The notes under the pieces: generated by a model
Databases searched by the model: none
What the model saw: only the letters and a program-made list of their open reading frames with translations
Told to the model about the DNA's origin: nothing
Program-made: the position numbers and the translations under genes
Source: Clostridium intestinale DSM 6191
Lineage (GTDB): Bacteria; Bacillota; Clostridia; Clostridiales; Clostridiaceae
Assembly: GCF_900130055.1 (NCBI RefSeq)
Contig: NZ_FQXU01000010.1
Location: 115,695 to 163,345 of the forward strand
Direction of reading: 5' to 3'
Length of the DNA: 47,651 bases
Shown here: positions 31,852-40,996 of the stretch, in pieces
How the letters are laid out: every line of letters begins with the position of its first letter
How positions within the stretch are numbered: the first letter of the stretch is position 1

Positions 31852-33735
31852 TTAAGAATTTTTTTGTCTACTGTATTGTTCCATATAAATTAATAAAACA
31901 GAAATATCAGCTGGAGATACACCAGAAATTCTTGATGCCTGCCCTATATTAATTGGTCTAATCTTCGCTAGCTTTTGAATAGCTTCTTTTCTTAATCCTC
32001 TAATATCGTTAAAGTCTAATTCCTGCGGTATTAATCTCTTTTCTATTTTTTTAAACTGTTCAACCTGTTCAAGTTGCTTATCTATATAACCTTCATATTT
32101 TGCAATTATATTTACTTGTTCTCCAATATTATAAGGTAAATCTACCCTCTCTTCATCCAATCGGCTTACAGAAAAATAATCTAATTCCGGCCTTTTAATA
32201 AGCTCATACATGGAAATAGGTTTCTTTAACTCTGAAGAGTCTAAAGCTAACAATATTTCGTTATTCTCTCTTTTGTTAGTTACTTGAAGCTTCTTCATTC
32301 TATCAATTTCTTGTTCTATATTATTTTTTCTATTCAAATATCTTTTATATCGCTCTTCTGTTACTAATCCAACTTTATATCCAAATTCAGTTAATCTTAA
32401 ATCCGCGTTGTCCTGCCTTAATAATAACCTGTACTCTGAACGAGATGTCATCATTCTATATGGTTCTGAAGTTCCCTTCGTAACAAGATCATCTATTAAA
32501 ACACCAATATAAGCATCAGATCTAGTTAAAATCAAAGGCTCTTCATTTTTTACGTTTAAAGCTGCATTTATTCCAGCAATTATACCTTGCGCTGCCGCCT
32601 CTTCATAACCCGAACTTCCATTAAGTTGACCTGCACCAAATAATCCTTTTATATTTTTGAATTCCAAAGAAGGTTTTAATTGAGTAGGGTCAATGCAATC
32701 ATATTCTATTGCATAGGCAGTTCTCATTATTTCAACATTCTCCAAACCCTTTATAGTTCTTAACATTTCTATTTGAACATCCTCAGGCAATGATGAGCTC
32801 ATTCCACCTACATACATTTCTTCAGTATCATTACCCTCAGGCTCTATAAAAATTTGATGTTGCAATTTATCTGGAAATCTCATTACTTTATCTTCAATAG
32901 ATGGGCAGTATCTAGGACCTATTCCTTCGATTGATCCATTATAAATTGGAGATCTATTTATATTTTTTCTTATAACCTCATGAGTATTTTCATTAGTATA
33001 AGCTAACCAACAAGATACCTGCTCTTTATCAATATTATCATGCATAAATGAGAATGAGACTATTTTTTCATCACCTTTTTGCTCGGACATATTGCTGAAA
33101 TCCACACTACGTTTATTTATTCTTGCAGGAGTACCTGTTTTAAACCTTCTTAACGATATATCTAAATCTAATAATGACTGAGATAAATCATTTGCAGGGA
33201 ATAATCCATTAGGACCACTACTATACGCAGTTTCCCCAATTATAACTTTTCCTTTAAGATATGTCCCAGTTGCCAATACCACTGATGCAGCTTTAAAGAC
33301 TGCTCCATTTTTAGTAACTACTCCATTAATCTTTCCATCTTCCACTTCAAGTTCAGTTACTTCAAGTTGACGCAAAAAAAGATTTTCTTGATTCTCAATT
33401 ATATTTTTCATTCTCTCTTGGTACCTTTTTTTATCAGCTTGAGCTCTTAAAGAGTGTACTGCCGGTCCTTTTGAGGTATTTAACATTCTCGATTGAATAA
33501 AAGTATAATCTATATTAACGCCCATTTCTCCACCTAAGGCATCAACTTCTTTTACTAAATGTCCTTTTGCTGTTCCACCAATATTGGGGTTGCAAGGCAT
33601 AAATGCTACAGAATCTAAATTCATTGTGCACAATAAAGTCTTGCATCCCATTCTCGCAGAAGCAAGAGCAGCTTCACTACCTGCATGACCTGCCCCAACT
33701 ATTATAACATCAAATATTCCGCCTAAATACTTCAT
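31852..33735 (-). CDS. mnmG: tRNA uridine-5-carboxymethylaminomethyl synthesis enzyme MnmG
   Basis: A 627-residue FAD enzyme (GidA) that with MnmE adds the cmnm group to U34 of tRNAs. The FAD motif [16 protein letters not shown] is at about 10-25; [12 protein letters not shown] (about 47-58) holds one of the active-site Cys; [15 protein letters not shown] and the C-terminal helical [11 protein letters not shown] (about 605) are typical. The ATG at 33735 has GGAAA upstream. 9 bases after mnmE. Confidence 0.97.
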   Translation of the reverse strand: MKYLGGIFDVIIVGAGHAGSEAALASARMGCKTLLCTMNLDSVAFMPCNPNIGGTAKGHLVKEVDALGGEMGVNIDYTFIQSRMLNTSKGPAVHSLRAQADKKRYQERMKNIIENQENLFLRQLEVTELEVEDGKINGVVTKNGAVFKAASVVLATGTYLKGKVIIGETAYSSGPNGLFPANDLSQSLLDLDISLRRFKTGTPARINKRSVDFSNMSEQKGDEKIVSFSFMHDNIDKEQVSCWLAYTNENTHEVIRKNINRSPIYNGSIEGIGPRYCPSIEDKVMRFPDKLQHQIFIEPEGNDTEEMYVGGMSSSLPEDVQIEMLRTIKGLENVEIMRTAYAIEYDCIDPTQLKPSLEFKNIKGLFGAGQLNGSSGYEEAAAQGIIAGINAALNVKNEEPLILTRSDAYIGVLIDDLVTKGTSEPYRMMTSRSEYRLLLRQDNADLRLTEFGYKVGLVTEERYKRYLNRKNNIEQEIDRMKKLQVTNKRENNEILLALDSSELKKPISMYELIKRPELDYFSVSRLDEERVDLPYNIGEQVNIIAKYEGYIDKQLEQVEQFKKIEKRLIPQELDFNDIRGLRKEAIQKLAKIRPINIGQASRISGVSPADISVLLIYMEQYSRQKNS

Positions 33736-33744
33736 ATTTTTTTC

Positions 33745-35118
33745 CTACTTTCCTACACAGAATTCTGAGAAGATCTTATTCACTAAATCTTCTTCAATCT
33801 CTGAACCAGTAATCTCACCAAGAGCCTTTAATCCAGAGGTTACATATATAGATATTAAATCCAAAAACTCATTTTTCCTTACACTCATTAAAGCTAATTC
33901 ACAATTTTCTTTTGCTCTATATAAAGCTTCTTTATGCCTTGTATTGGATATAATAATACTTTCACTTTGTAATTTTCCACCAAAAAATAACTCTTTAATC
34001 TTATCTTTAAAAGCTTCTATGCCTTCATCATTTCTAATAGAGACTTCCAAAATATTTTCTAAATCTATAAGACTATCTCTATTTATCTTATAATCTAAAT
34101 CCACCTTATTTAAAAGTACTATATGTTTTTTATCTTTAATATAGTTAACTATCTCTCTATCTTGTTCTTCAAAATCCCTACTAATATCCAGCATTAATAC
34201 CACTAAATCTGCCTCATCTATTTTTTCTTTAGATTTTTCAACACCTATTTTCTCTACAATGTCTTCTGTTTCTCTAATACCAGCAGTATCAACAATTTTA
34301 ACTGGAATTCCATCTAAATTTATATATTCTTCTATTACATCTCGAGTTGTTCCAGGAATATCAGTTACTATAGCCCTTTTTTCTTGAAGTAAATAGTTAA
34401 GCAAAGAAGATTTTCCAACATTAGGTTTTCCTATTATAACCATGTTTAAACCTTCCCTTAATATTTTACCTTCCTCAGCATTTACAATTAATTTATTAAT
34501 TTTATCTATAGACTCTACCAAATTTTCTTCTACTCTTATTGGAATAGTCTCATCTGGTTCTTCTTCATCTTCCGTAAAATCAACATCATACTCTATTAAC
34601 GCCAAAGCATTAAGAAGATGCTCTTTTAATTTATTTATTTCCTGGGAAAGTAATCCCTGACTTTGAGCTAAAGCAGATTTCATAGACAAGTCTGTTTTTG
34701 CTCTTATTATATCAATAACAGCCTCTGCTTGACTTAAGTCTATTCTTCCATTTAAAAATGCCCGTTTAGTAAACTCACCTGGTTCTGCAAGTCTAGCACC
34801 AAATCTTATAACCGAATCTAAAACTTTATTTGTTGAAACAACTCCACCATGACAATTAATTTCAACTATATCTTCTGAAGTAAAACTCTTAGGACCTTTC
34901 ATAAAGCTTACTATTACTTCATCTATAATATCTCCATCATTTACTATATATCCATATCTCATAGTATAAGATTTCATATCTAAAATACTTTTATTATTTT
35001 TAGCCTTGAATATTTTATCAACAATATCCAATGAATTACTTCCAGAAATTCTTATTATAGATATGCCTCCTTCTCCAACTGGAGTAGCAATGGCAGCTAT
35101 AGTATCAAACTCTTTCAT
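33745..35118 (-). CDS. mnmE: tRNA modification GTPase MnmE
   Basis: A 457-residue K+-activated GTPase (TrmE/ThdF). The N-terminal folate-binding domain starts [22 protein letters not shown]. The helical domain has an acidic stretch ([12 protein letters not shown]). The G domain has the P-loop [12 protein letters not shown] (about 225-236), DIPGTTRD (switch I), DTAG and NKVD. The C-terminus is FCVGK with the conserved catalytic Cys. ATG follows GGAGGC. First of the mnmE-mnmG-rsmG operon. Confidence 0.97.
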   Translation of the reverse strand: MKEFDTIAAIATPVGEGGISIIRISGSNSLDIVDKIFKAKNNKSILDMKSYTMRYGYIVNDGDIIDEVIVSFMKGPKSFTSEDIVEINCHGGVVSTNKVLDSVIRFGARLAEPGEFTKRAFLNGRIDLSQAEAVIDIIRAKTDLSMKSALAQSQGLLSQEINKLKEHLLNALALIEYDVDFTEDEEEPDETIPIRVEENLVESIDKINKLIVNAEEGKILREGLNMVIIGKPNVGKSSLLNYLLQEKRAIVTDIPGTTRDVIEEYINLDGIPVKIVDTAGIRETEDIVEKIGVEKSKEKIDEADLVVLMLDISRDFEEQDREIVNYIKDKKHIVLLNKVDLDYKINRDSLIDLENILEVSIRNDEGIEAFKDKIKELFFGGKLQSESIIISNTRHKEALYRAKENCELALMSVRKNEFLDLISIYVTSGLKALGEITGSEIEEDLVNKIFSEFCVGK

Positions 35119-35220
35119 TATTAACTAGGCCTCCTTAAAAAATTTATACCTAATATATCCCTACTACAAAATATTTTACATAATAGATTTATCTTAGTCA
35201 AAATTTATTGAATATATAAA

Positions 35221-35243
35221 AGAAAGCCCAAACAGGCTTTCTA
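35221..35243 (-). terminator. Terminator of jag
   Basis: An 8-9 bp stem (AGAAAGCC..GGGCTTTCT) with U-rich tail directly overlapping the jag stop codon. Confidence 0.78.
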
Positions 35244-35867
35244 ATCTCTTTTAAAATCAATAACTATTTTTCTAAAAGGCTCTTCTCCCTCACTGTAAGT
35301 GCATACGGATTTATCATTTTGTAATGCCGCATGTATTATCCTTCTTTCGTAAGGATTCATAGGTTCTAATTTAATAGCCTTTTTAAATTTTCGTACTTTA
35401 AATGCAGTTTTTCCAGCTAATCGTTTAAGAGTTTCTTCTCTCTTAGCTCTATAGTTTTCAGTATCAAGTACTACCCTTTTATAAGGATTTTCATGTCCTT
35501 TATTAACTACAAGAGAAATAAGATATTGCAAAGAATCTAAGGTTTCCCCCCTATAACCGATAATTAATCCCATATTAGGACCAATTAGATTAATATTTAG
35601 AGTATCATCTTCTTCCTTCATTCTTATTTCAGCCTTAATTTCCATAGAATTTAAAACATTTCTCAAAAAACTTTTTGCTTCAACTATATAATCTCTTTTA
35701 ACTTTAACTTTTATTCTGGCAGGTTTTGCACCAAAAATGTTTAAAAATCCTTTATTTCCTTCGTCTAGGATTTCGATTTCAACTTTATCTTTAGTAACAT
35801 TCAGTTCCTTTAAGGCAGAATCTACTGCCTCATCTACAGTTCTTCCATTAACTTCTATTAACTTCAT
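35241..35867 (-). CDS. jag: RNA-binding protein Jag/KhpB (EloR)
   Basis: A 208-residue RNA-binding protein. Jag_N is at about 1-50 (GRTVDEAVDSALKELNV, GFLNIFGAKPA), KH at about 75-150 (GLIIGYRGETLDSLQYL containing the GxxG), and R3H at about 150-206 (KLEPMNPYERRIIHAALQ ending in RKIVIDFKR). Family members tune cell elongation and sRNA metabolism together with KhpA. It is cotranscribed with yidC (39 bases). GTAGGTG precedes the ATG. Confidence 0.96.
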   Translation of the reverse strand: MKLIEVNGRTVDEAVDSALKELNVTKDKVEIEILDEGNKGFLNIFGAKPARIKVKVKRDYIVEAKSFLRNVLNSMEIKAEIRMKEEDDTLNINLIGPNMGLIIGYRGETLDSLQYLISLVVNKGHENPYKRVVLDTENYRAKREETLKRLAGKTAFKVRKFKKAIKLEPMNPYERRIIHAALQNDKSVCTYSEGEEPFRKIVIDFKRD

Positions 35868-35906
35868 ATTAAATTCACCTACCCTGCAGTTATATAAAAT
35901 AAATAT

Positions 35907-36602
35907 CTATGAAATTTGAGCTTGCTTTGCTTTTCTTTTCTTAGGTAAAGTAACTATAACATATGTTTGGATTATTTGTATTACGCTACCCATTATCCAA
36001 TATAAAACTAGTAATGATCTAAAATTAATCGCTGATACCCCTATCATAACAGACATAGCTATATTCATAGAACCCATATTTGGAGTTCCTGGTGCCTGAG
36101 CTGCAGATGCAGAATTTGCTTTTGTAGAATACACCGTTGATAAGTATGTTAAAGCAGCTGCTAAAACTGGTAATATAAAAGACGGATCTTTTTTAGATAA
36201 ATCTGCTATCCATAAAAATGACTGTCCTTCTACTGCAGTAATTTTCATAAATGCACCATATAAAGCAAATAATATAGGCATCTGAATTATCATTGGAAGA
36301 CATCCACCCGTCATACTAACATTATTTTCTTTATACAACTTTACTGTTTCTTGTTGTAATTTTTCAGGATTATTTTTATACTTAGTTTGTATCTTTTTTA
36401 ATTCAGGTTGAATCTCTTGCATCTTAGCTGTTGACTTCATAGACTTTATATTTAGTGGTAATATCAATAATCTTATTATTAATGTAAGAAGCAATACTGA
36501 TAAAACATAAGATACACCTATATCTGTTATTCCTATATTTGAAATAAAACCTTGTAACTTTTCTACAACCGTATATAAAAATTCAGCTATACCATTAAAC
36601 AA
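35907..36602 (-). CDS. yidC: Membrane protein insertase YidC/SpoIIIJ
   Basis: A 231-residue YidC1-type insertase. Hydrophobic segments: about 30-52 with the groove Arg at R44 (LIIRLLILPLNI), a coiled-coil loop (about 55-95, MQEIQPELKKIQTKYKNNPEK), then PMIIQMPILFALYGAF, and two or three C-terminal helices, ending in a basic tail (KKRKAKQAQIS). It lacks the N-terminal lipobox seen in Bacillus SpoIIIJ. Start is TTG, 8 bases after AGGAGG. It inserts Sec-dependent and independent proteins and is needed for sporulation in Bacillus. Confidence 0.95.
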   Translation of the reverse strand: MFNGIAEFLYTVVEKLQGFISNIGITDIGVSYVLSVLLLTLIIRLLILPLNIKSMKSTAKMQEIQPELKKIQTKYKNNPEKLQQETVKLYKENNVSMTGGCLPMIIQMPILFALYGAFMKITAVEGQSFLWIADLSKKDPSFILPVLAAALTYLSTVYSTKANSASAAQAPGTPNMGSMNIAMSVMIGVSAINFRSLLVLYWIMGSVIQIIQTYVIVTLPKKRKAKQAQIS

Positions 36603-36622
36603 AATAAATACCTCCTAGTAAT

Positions 36623-36832
36623 TTACTTAACTGGATCATAACCACCCTTGTGGAAAGGATGACATCTTAAAATTCTTTTTATAGCCATAAAACTTCCTTT
36701 TATAGCTCCATATTTTTCAATTGCATCAATTGCATATTGAGAGCAAGTTGGTATGTATATACAATTGGACCTCATCATAGGAGAAATGAACCTTTTATAA
36801 AACTTTATCAGAATTATTAAAATCCTTTTCAT
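36623..36832 (-). CDS. yidD: Membrane protein insertion efficiency factor YidD
   Basis: A 69-residue Yid[21 protein letters not shown] and [16 protein letters not shown] are the family core, with Cys in SNC and TC and a third in RCHPF; the end is GGYDPVK. Its first 38 bases overlap the end of rnpA, so translation of the two is coupled, as in many Firmicutes. Associates with YidC. Confidence 0.95.
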   Translation of the reverse strand: MKRILIILIKFYKRFISPMMRSNCIYIPTCSQYAIDAIEKYGAIKGSFMAIKRILRCHPFHKGGYDPVK

Positions 36833-37181
36833 TATATATCATCCCTGACCTTTTAAATAAATTAAGCATAGCTTTTTCTATATCCCAATAGCTTTTATCT
36901 TTAATAGCATTTCTAGCAATAAAAACTAAATCGTGTCCTTCTTTCAAGTTATTACAATTCAATCTATAACACTCACTAATTAACCTTTTAACTCTACTCC
37001 TAACTACACTCTTTCCAACTTTTTTGCTTACTGATATCCCAATCCTATTAAATTTATCATTATTGTCTCTATTTCTTCTATTATAAAATATATATAAAAC
37101 TAAAGTATCATTAGAAAAAGACTTTCCTCTTCTATATACATTTCTAAACTCAAGATTTTTTCTTAGTTTTTGTATACTCAT
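36795..37181 (-). CDS. rnpA: Ribonuclease P protein component
   Basis: A 128-residue RNase P protein that helps the RNA subunit mature tRNA 5' ends. It opens with [17 protein letters not shown] and has the helix [16 protein letters not shown] (about 60-75), where the RNR motif reads RSR; then [21 protein letters not shown] precedes the ATG at 9 bases. A terminator between rpmH and rnpA reduces its expression relative to L34. Confidence 0.95.
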   Translation of the reverse strand: MSIQKLRKNLEFRNVYRRGKSFSNDTLVLYIFYNRRNRDNNDKFNRIGISVSKKVGKSVVRSRVKRLISECYRLNCNNLKEGHDLVFIARNAIKDKSYWDIEKAMLNLFKRSGMIYNEKDFNNSDKVL

Positions 37182-37199
37182 TTATCAAGTCTCCCTTTT

Positions 37200-37237
37200 A
37201 TTTCTGCATTTGCAGAAAAAGGCCACAAAAGCGGCCC
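37200..37237 (-). terminator. Attenuating terminator between rpmH and rnpA
   Basis: In the minus RNA GGCCGC-UUUU-GUGGCC is followed by five U (37215-37236), just past the rpmH stop. A second perfect hairpin (TTTCTGCA/TGCAGAAA, 37201-37218) overlaps its U-run and ends before the rnpA ribosome site; the two could act as alternative structures. Confidence 0.8.
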
Positions 37238-37372
37238 TTATGCTGTTAATCTTTTTCTTCCTTTTAGTCTTCTTCTCTTAAGCACGTTTCTTCCAGATAA
37301 AGTGCTCATTCTCTTTCTAAATCCATGTTCTCTTTTTCTTTGTTTCTTTTTAGGTTGGTATGTCATGAACAT
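37238..37372 (-). CDS. rpmH: 50S ribosomal protein L34
   Basis: A 44-residue L34, almost entirely Lys/Arg. It reads [18 protein letters not shown] and then [18 protein letters not shown] with KGRKRLTA. The start at 37372 has AAGGGGGTG 7 bases before it; ATG 37366 is also possible and gives the usual MTYQPKK start, but the spacing is worse. It is transcribed away from oriC by the consensus promoter at 37447-37475. Confidence 0.96.
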   Translation of the reverse strand: MFMTYQPKKKQRKREHGFRKRMSTLSGRNVLKRRRLKGRKRLTA

Positions 37373-37931
37373 GTAGCTACACCCCCTTCAAATTATATTT
37401 TATATAGTAAAACTATATTATTGCTCATTTTGAGTTTTACCTTTTAATTATATATTTCCTTAATAGTCATGTCAAGAAAACTTAATATGTTAATAAAATA
37501 CTTAACAAAGATAAAAATTGTGGATAAATTATTGAACCCCTTTGTTTATTTATGTTATTATTAATAATATGTTGTGAATAAATTAATTTCACACCAAACT
37601 TATCCACAGCTGTGGATATTTATGTGTATAACTTGTTCAACTTTTGGCAGTTCTCATCATCACCTTATATATTTTTATCTTATTTCAAGATATTATTCAT
37701 TGTTTATAGTGTTGATTTTATTTTTTCCACAATTGTTGATAACATAACTTTTTATATACACTTTAAAACATATCAACAAATTTATTAACATGTGAATATT
37801 TTTTTATACATAGTCAATCATTATAGGATGTGTACATATTTTCTGTTAGTAAGTTGTTTATATTTATAGATTTTTTTATATATACATACTTTTTTTGAAA
37901 TTTTTATAATTAGGTAACTGGAGGATATACG
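37373..37931. other. oriC: oriC, upstream DnaA-box cluster
   Basis: The 559-base rpmH-dnaA gap holds the upstream half of the chromosomal origin. Matches to TTATNCACA, on either strand, are at 37519-37527 (TGTGGATAA), 37573-37581 (TGTGAATAA), 37600-37608 (TTATCCACA) and 37623-37631 (TGTGTATAA). Near matches are at 37611-37619 (TGTGGATAT, facing the previous one across GC) and about 37725-37733 (TTTTCCACA). The remainder is AT-rich with T-runs up to the dnaA ribosome site. Strand of gene transcription switches here, as expected at the origin. Confidence 0.93.
37447..37475 (-). promoter_or_regulatory. Consensus promoter of rpmH
   Basis: Minus strand TTGACA (37470-37475), 17-base spacer, TATAAT (37447-37452), a perfect sigma-A promoter. 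The leader contains an 8-bp hairpin GTAAAACT/AGTTTTAC (37407-37440). Confidence 0.88.
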
Positions 37932-39287
37932 ATGGATACCCAACTAAATCAACTATGGGAAAAAACATTAAACATAATAAAAAGTGAAATGTCTGAAGTT
38001 AGTTTTAATACTTGGATAAAAAGTTGCGAACCTTTATCTATATCTTCTGATAGCATAAAACTAGGCGTTCCTAACGAATTTACTAAGGACATATTGGAAC
38101 AACGATACAAGGATTTGGTAGCTAATGCAATAAAACTTATTTCATCTAAGAAATATAATATAGAGTTTTTAATTGAATCCGATACTAGTGAATTACATTC
38201 AGAAGATACTACGTTGAGACATAATAAAAAAAACAGTGCTGTTGTAGTAAATGATTTAATGCTAGCAACCTTAAATCCTAAATATACTTTTGACTCATTC
38301 GTTATAGGTAATTCCAACAGATTTGCCCATGCTGCATCACTTGCTGTTGCTGAATCACCTGCTAAAGCTTATAATCCTTTATTTATATATGGGGGAGTTG
38401 GTCTAGGAAAAACTCACTTAATGCATGCTATAGGGCACTATATTCTTCAAAATAACTCAAAATCTAAAGTTGTTTATGTATCATCTGAAAAATTTACTAA
38501 TGAACTTATTAATGCAATTAAAGATGATAAAAATGAAGAATTTCGAAATAAATATAGAAATATAGATGTGCTTCTTATTGATGATATTCAATTTATAGCT
38601 GGTAAAGAGCGAACTCAAGAGGAATTTTTCCATACATTTAATGCTCTTCATGAAGCCAGTAAACAAATAATTCTATCATCTGATAGACCACCTAAAGAAA
38701 TTCCTACTTTAGAAGACAGATTAAGAAGTAGATTCGAATGGGGGCTTATCGCTGATATTCAAGCACCTGATTTTGAAACTAGAATGGCGATATTAAAGAA
38801 GAAAGCAGATGTAGAAAATTTAAATGTTGCTAACGAAGTAATGGTATATATAGCTACAAAAATAAAATCTAACATTAGAGAGTTAGAAGGCGCCCTTATT
38901 AGAATAGTTGCGTATTCATCTCTTACCGGTAGAGATATTACAGTAGATCTAGCTACAGAGGCCTTAAAAGATATCATATCAAATAAACAAAGTAAAAATA
39001 TAACCATTGAAACAATACAAGATGTTGTTTCATCATATTATAACTTAAGAGTAGAGGACTTAAAATCTCAAAGAAGAACTAGAAATATAGCGTACCCAAG
39101 ACAAATAGCTATGTATTTAAGTAGAAAACTTACAGATTTATCTTTGCCTAAAATAGGAGAAGAATTTGGTGGAAGAGATCACACTACCGTTATTCACGCA
39201 TATGAGAAAATATCAGGCGGTTTAAAAAATGATGAATCCACACAAAATACAATAAATGATTTAACAAAGAAGCTTACTCAAAAATAA
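37932..39287 (+). CDS. dnaA: Chromosomal replication initiator DnaA
   Basis: A 451-residue DnaA. Domain I (about 1-85) begins [24 protein letters not shown]. Domain III has [18 protein letters not shown], Walker [18 protein letters not shown] (about 152-168), Walker [23 protein letters not shown], sensor and Box [13 protein letters not shown]. Domain IV recognises DnaA boxes through the signature [15 protein letters not shown] near the C-terminus. The ATG has CTGGAGG 7 bases upstream. It is flanked by DnaA boxes on both sides, allowing autorepression. Confidence 0.98.
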   Translation: MDTQLNQLWEKTLNIIKSEMSEVSFNTWIKSCEPLSISSDSIKLGVPNEFTKDILEQRYKDLVANAIKLISSKKYNIEFLIESDTSELHSEDTTLRHNKKNSAVVVNDLMLATLNPKYTFDSFVIGNSNRFAHAASLAVAESPAKAYNPLFIYGGVGLGKTHLMHAIGHYILQNNSKSKVVYVSSEKFTNELINAIKDDKNEEFRNKYRNIDVLLIDDIQFIAGKERTQEEFFHTFNALHEASKQIILSSDRPPKEIPTLEDRLRSRFEWGLIADIQAPDFETRMAILKKKADVENLNVANEVMVYIATKIKSNIRELEGALIRIVAYSSLTGRDITVDLATEALKDIISNKQSKNITIETIQDVVSSYYNLRVEDLKSQRRTRNIAYPRQIAMYLSRKLTDLSLPKIGEEFGGRDHTTVIHAYEKISGGLKNDESTQNTINDLTKKLTQK

Positions 39288-39545
39288 TTAACATTGTACA
39301 TAACTAAAGTTAATATTCTGTTGATAAAATTTTAATTAACATTTTGCTTTTAATAATGTGGATAGTTTATAGTAAATACGCTCAACTTATCCACAGTATT
39401 TTTTTGTTAACTTTTTTGTATTTATAAGGCCTAGAGGTACTTATGAACAAATCCACAGCCCCTACTACTATTGTTACTATATTTTATTATTAATTTTATC
39501 TATATTTAGAGCGATTTTGCTGTGAATAATTAGGGAGGTTTTAAA
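39288..39545. other. oriC, downstream DnaA boxes and DnaA-trio unwinding element
   Basis: The dnaA-dnaN gap contains DnaA boxes at 39357-39365 (TGTGGATAG, one mismatch), 39387-39395 (TTATCCACA) and 39521-39529 (TGTGAATAA). A weak box AATCCACA at 39450-39457 is followed by GCCCC and then the 3-base-periodic run TAC TAC TAT TGT TAC TAT (39463-39480), then a pure A/T tract to about 39505. This box, GC spacer, trio, AT-rich order is that of the Bacillus DnaA-trio basal unwinding element, so melting probably starts here. Confidence 0.82.
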
Positions 39546-40655
39546 TTGAAATTCATATGTGAAAAAACAAAATTACAAGAAGCTATATCAATAGCGCAAA
39601 AAGCTATAACTGGAAAATCTACTATGCCTATTCTAGAAGGTATTTATATAAAGGCAGATTCAGAAGGATTAACATTAATTGGATCTGACATAGACATATC
39701 AATAGAAACAAAAATAAATGCAGAAGTACTACAAAAAGGAACAATAGTTGTAGATGCTAAATTATTTGGAGAAATTATAAGAAAACTACCAAATGACAAA
39801 ATTGTAATAGAACAACTACAAATTGGCGAAGATAATACTATACAAATAACTTGTAAAAAATCTGTCTTTAATTTACTTTATATGAACAGCGATGAATTTC
39901 CATCTTTACCAAACATAAACGAAACTAAAATATTTTCAATTCCTCAAAACTTATTAAAAAATATGATTAAAGGTACATCTTTTGCAATAGCTCAAGATGA
40001 AGCAAGACCTATACTTCAAGGAATTCTTTTTGAAGTAAACAATTCATATTTAAATTTAGTTGCATTAGATGGTTATAGATTAGCTATAAGAAAAGAAATC
40101 ATAGATTCAGAAAATACAATAAGTTCTGTTATTCCAGGAAAAACATTAAATGAAGTTGCAAAAATATTAGAAGATACAGATAAAGACGTAGATATAACAT
40201 TTACTACTAATCACATATTATTTAATTTAGGTGAAACTAAAGTTATATCAAGATTATTAGAGGGAGAATTTATAAAATACAGCTCTTTACTTCCTCAAGA
40301 ATATAAAGGACTGGTAACTGCAAATAAACAAGAACTTCAAAATGGGATAGAAAGAGCTTCTCTTATGGCAAAAGAAGGAAACACTAATCTTATAAAATTT
40401 GAATTAAAAGAAGACACTTTAATCATAACATCCAATTCTCAATTGGGAAAAGTAAGAGAAGAGGTTTCGGTGAATTTGCAAGGAGATGAAATGCAAATTG
40501 CATTTAACTCTAGATATTTATTAGATGTGCTAAAAGTTATGGATGAAGAGGAAGTTATTTTGGAGTTAACATCTAGTGTAAGTCCTTGTGTTATTAGAAA
40601 TAAAAATATAGAAGATAGTAAATATCTAGTTTTACCTGTAAGATTAGCTAGATAA
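39546..40655 (+). CDS. dnaN: DNA polymerase III beta subunit (sliding clamp)
   Basis: A 369-residue processivity clamp of three repeated clamp domains (about 1-125, 126-245, 246-369). It begins MKFICEKTKLQEAISIAQKA and includes STMPILEGIYI, DARPILQGILF and LDGYRLA, with VRLAR close to the C-terminal VLPVRLAR. Start is TTG with AGGGAGG 5-8 bases upstream. It shares the chromosomal operon-like run with yaaA and recF. Confidence 0.97.
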   Translation: MKFICEKTKLQEAISIAQKAITGKSTMPILEGIYIKADSEGLTLIGSDIDISIETKINAEVLQKGTIVVDAKLFGEIIRKLPNDKIVIEQLQIGEDNTIQITCKKSVFNLLYMNSDEFPSLPNINETKIFSIPQNLLKNMIKGTSFAIAQDEARPILQGILFEVNNSYLNLVALDGYRLAIRKEIIDSENTISSVIPGKTLNEVAKILEDTDKDVDITFTTNHILFNLGETKVISRLLEGEFIKYSSLLPQEYKGLVTANKQELQNGIERASLMAKEGNTNLIKFELKEDTLIITSNSQLGKVREEVSVNLQGDEMQIAFNSRYLLDVLKVMDEEEVILELTSSVSPCVIRNKNIEDSKYLVLPVRLAR

Positions 40656-40673
40656 TTTAAGGGAGGAGCAAAT

Positions 40674-40736
40674 TTGCAGATGCATAAATATACTAAAATT
40701 AATAATTATGCATCTGTAATGAGGAGTTATGTATGA
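40674..40736 (+). CDS. Possible 20-aa leader peptide coupled to yaaA
   Basis: TTG 40674 is preceded by AAGGGAGGAG at 5 bases. The 20-codon frame ends in TGA that overlaps the yaaA ATG (ATGA at 40733-40736). The peptide (M)QMHKYTKINNYASVMRSYV has no known relative. Its coding sequence includes both arms of the hairpin 40677-40716. ATG 40680 is an alternative start in the same frame. It may be a translated upstream ORF controlling yaaA, or simply spacer with a chance site. Confidence 0.45.
   Translation: MQMHKYTKINNYASVMRSYV
40677..40716 (+). promoter_or_regulatory. Hairpin between dnaN and yaaA
   Basis: An 11-bp perfect stem CAGATGCATAA/TTATGCATCTG with an 18-base loop. No U-run follows; the yaaA ribosome site GAGGAG begins 5 bases after it. 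Ribosomes on the 20-codon frame would have to unwind it. Confidence 0.6.
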
Positions 40737-40939
40737 ATGAAATTAGTATAAATACAGAATTTATAAAGTTAGATTCATTTTTAAAATGGGTAGGAGCAGT
40801 TTCATTAGGATCTGAGGCTAAAATGATAATTCAAGATGGTGAAGTTTTAGTTAATGGAGAAGTATGTACCCAAAGAGGAAGAAAATTAAGAAGTGGAGAT
40901 ATAATTTCTATAGAGAATGAAAGTTTTAAAATTGTTTAA
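40733..40939 (+). CDS. yaaA: S4-domain RNA-binding protein YaaA
   Basis: A 68-residue protein made of a single S4 RNA-binding domain. INTEFIKLDSFLKWVGAVSLGSEAKMIIQDGEVLVNGEV is the S4 core (KLDSFLK, GEVLVNG), followed by CTQRGRKLRSGDII. Always found between dnaN and recF in Firmicutes; in Bacillus linked to ribosome assembly. ATG follows GAGGAG. It overlaps a short upstream frame by ATGA. Confidence 0.93.
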   Translation: MNEISINTEFIKLDSFLKWVGAVSLGSEAKMIIQDGEVLVNGEVCTQRGRKLRSGDIISIENESFKIV

Positions 40940-40971
40940 AATTTTCATGTAAAGCCACAAAAGATATTATG

Positions 40972-40980
40972 TGTTATAAT
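40972..40980 (+). promoter_or_regulatory. Extended -10 promoter before recF
   Basis: TGTTATAAT is a TGn-extended -10 element. No -35 is seen 16-18 bases upstream. Start would fall within about 10 bases of the recF ATG. Confidence 0.4.
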
Positions 40981-40996
40981 TAAGTTGGGTGTTTTT

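Noticed and set aside
34638-34652. Noc binding site-like ATTTCCTGGGAAAG in mnmE
   Set aside because: Two mismatches to ATTTCCCGGGAAAT; a similar weaker sequence occurs at about 9858 inside the response regulator. Too weak without Noc data.
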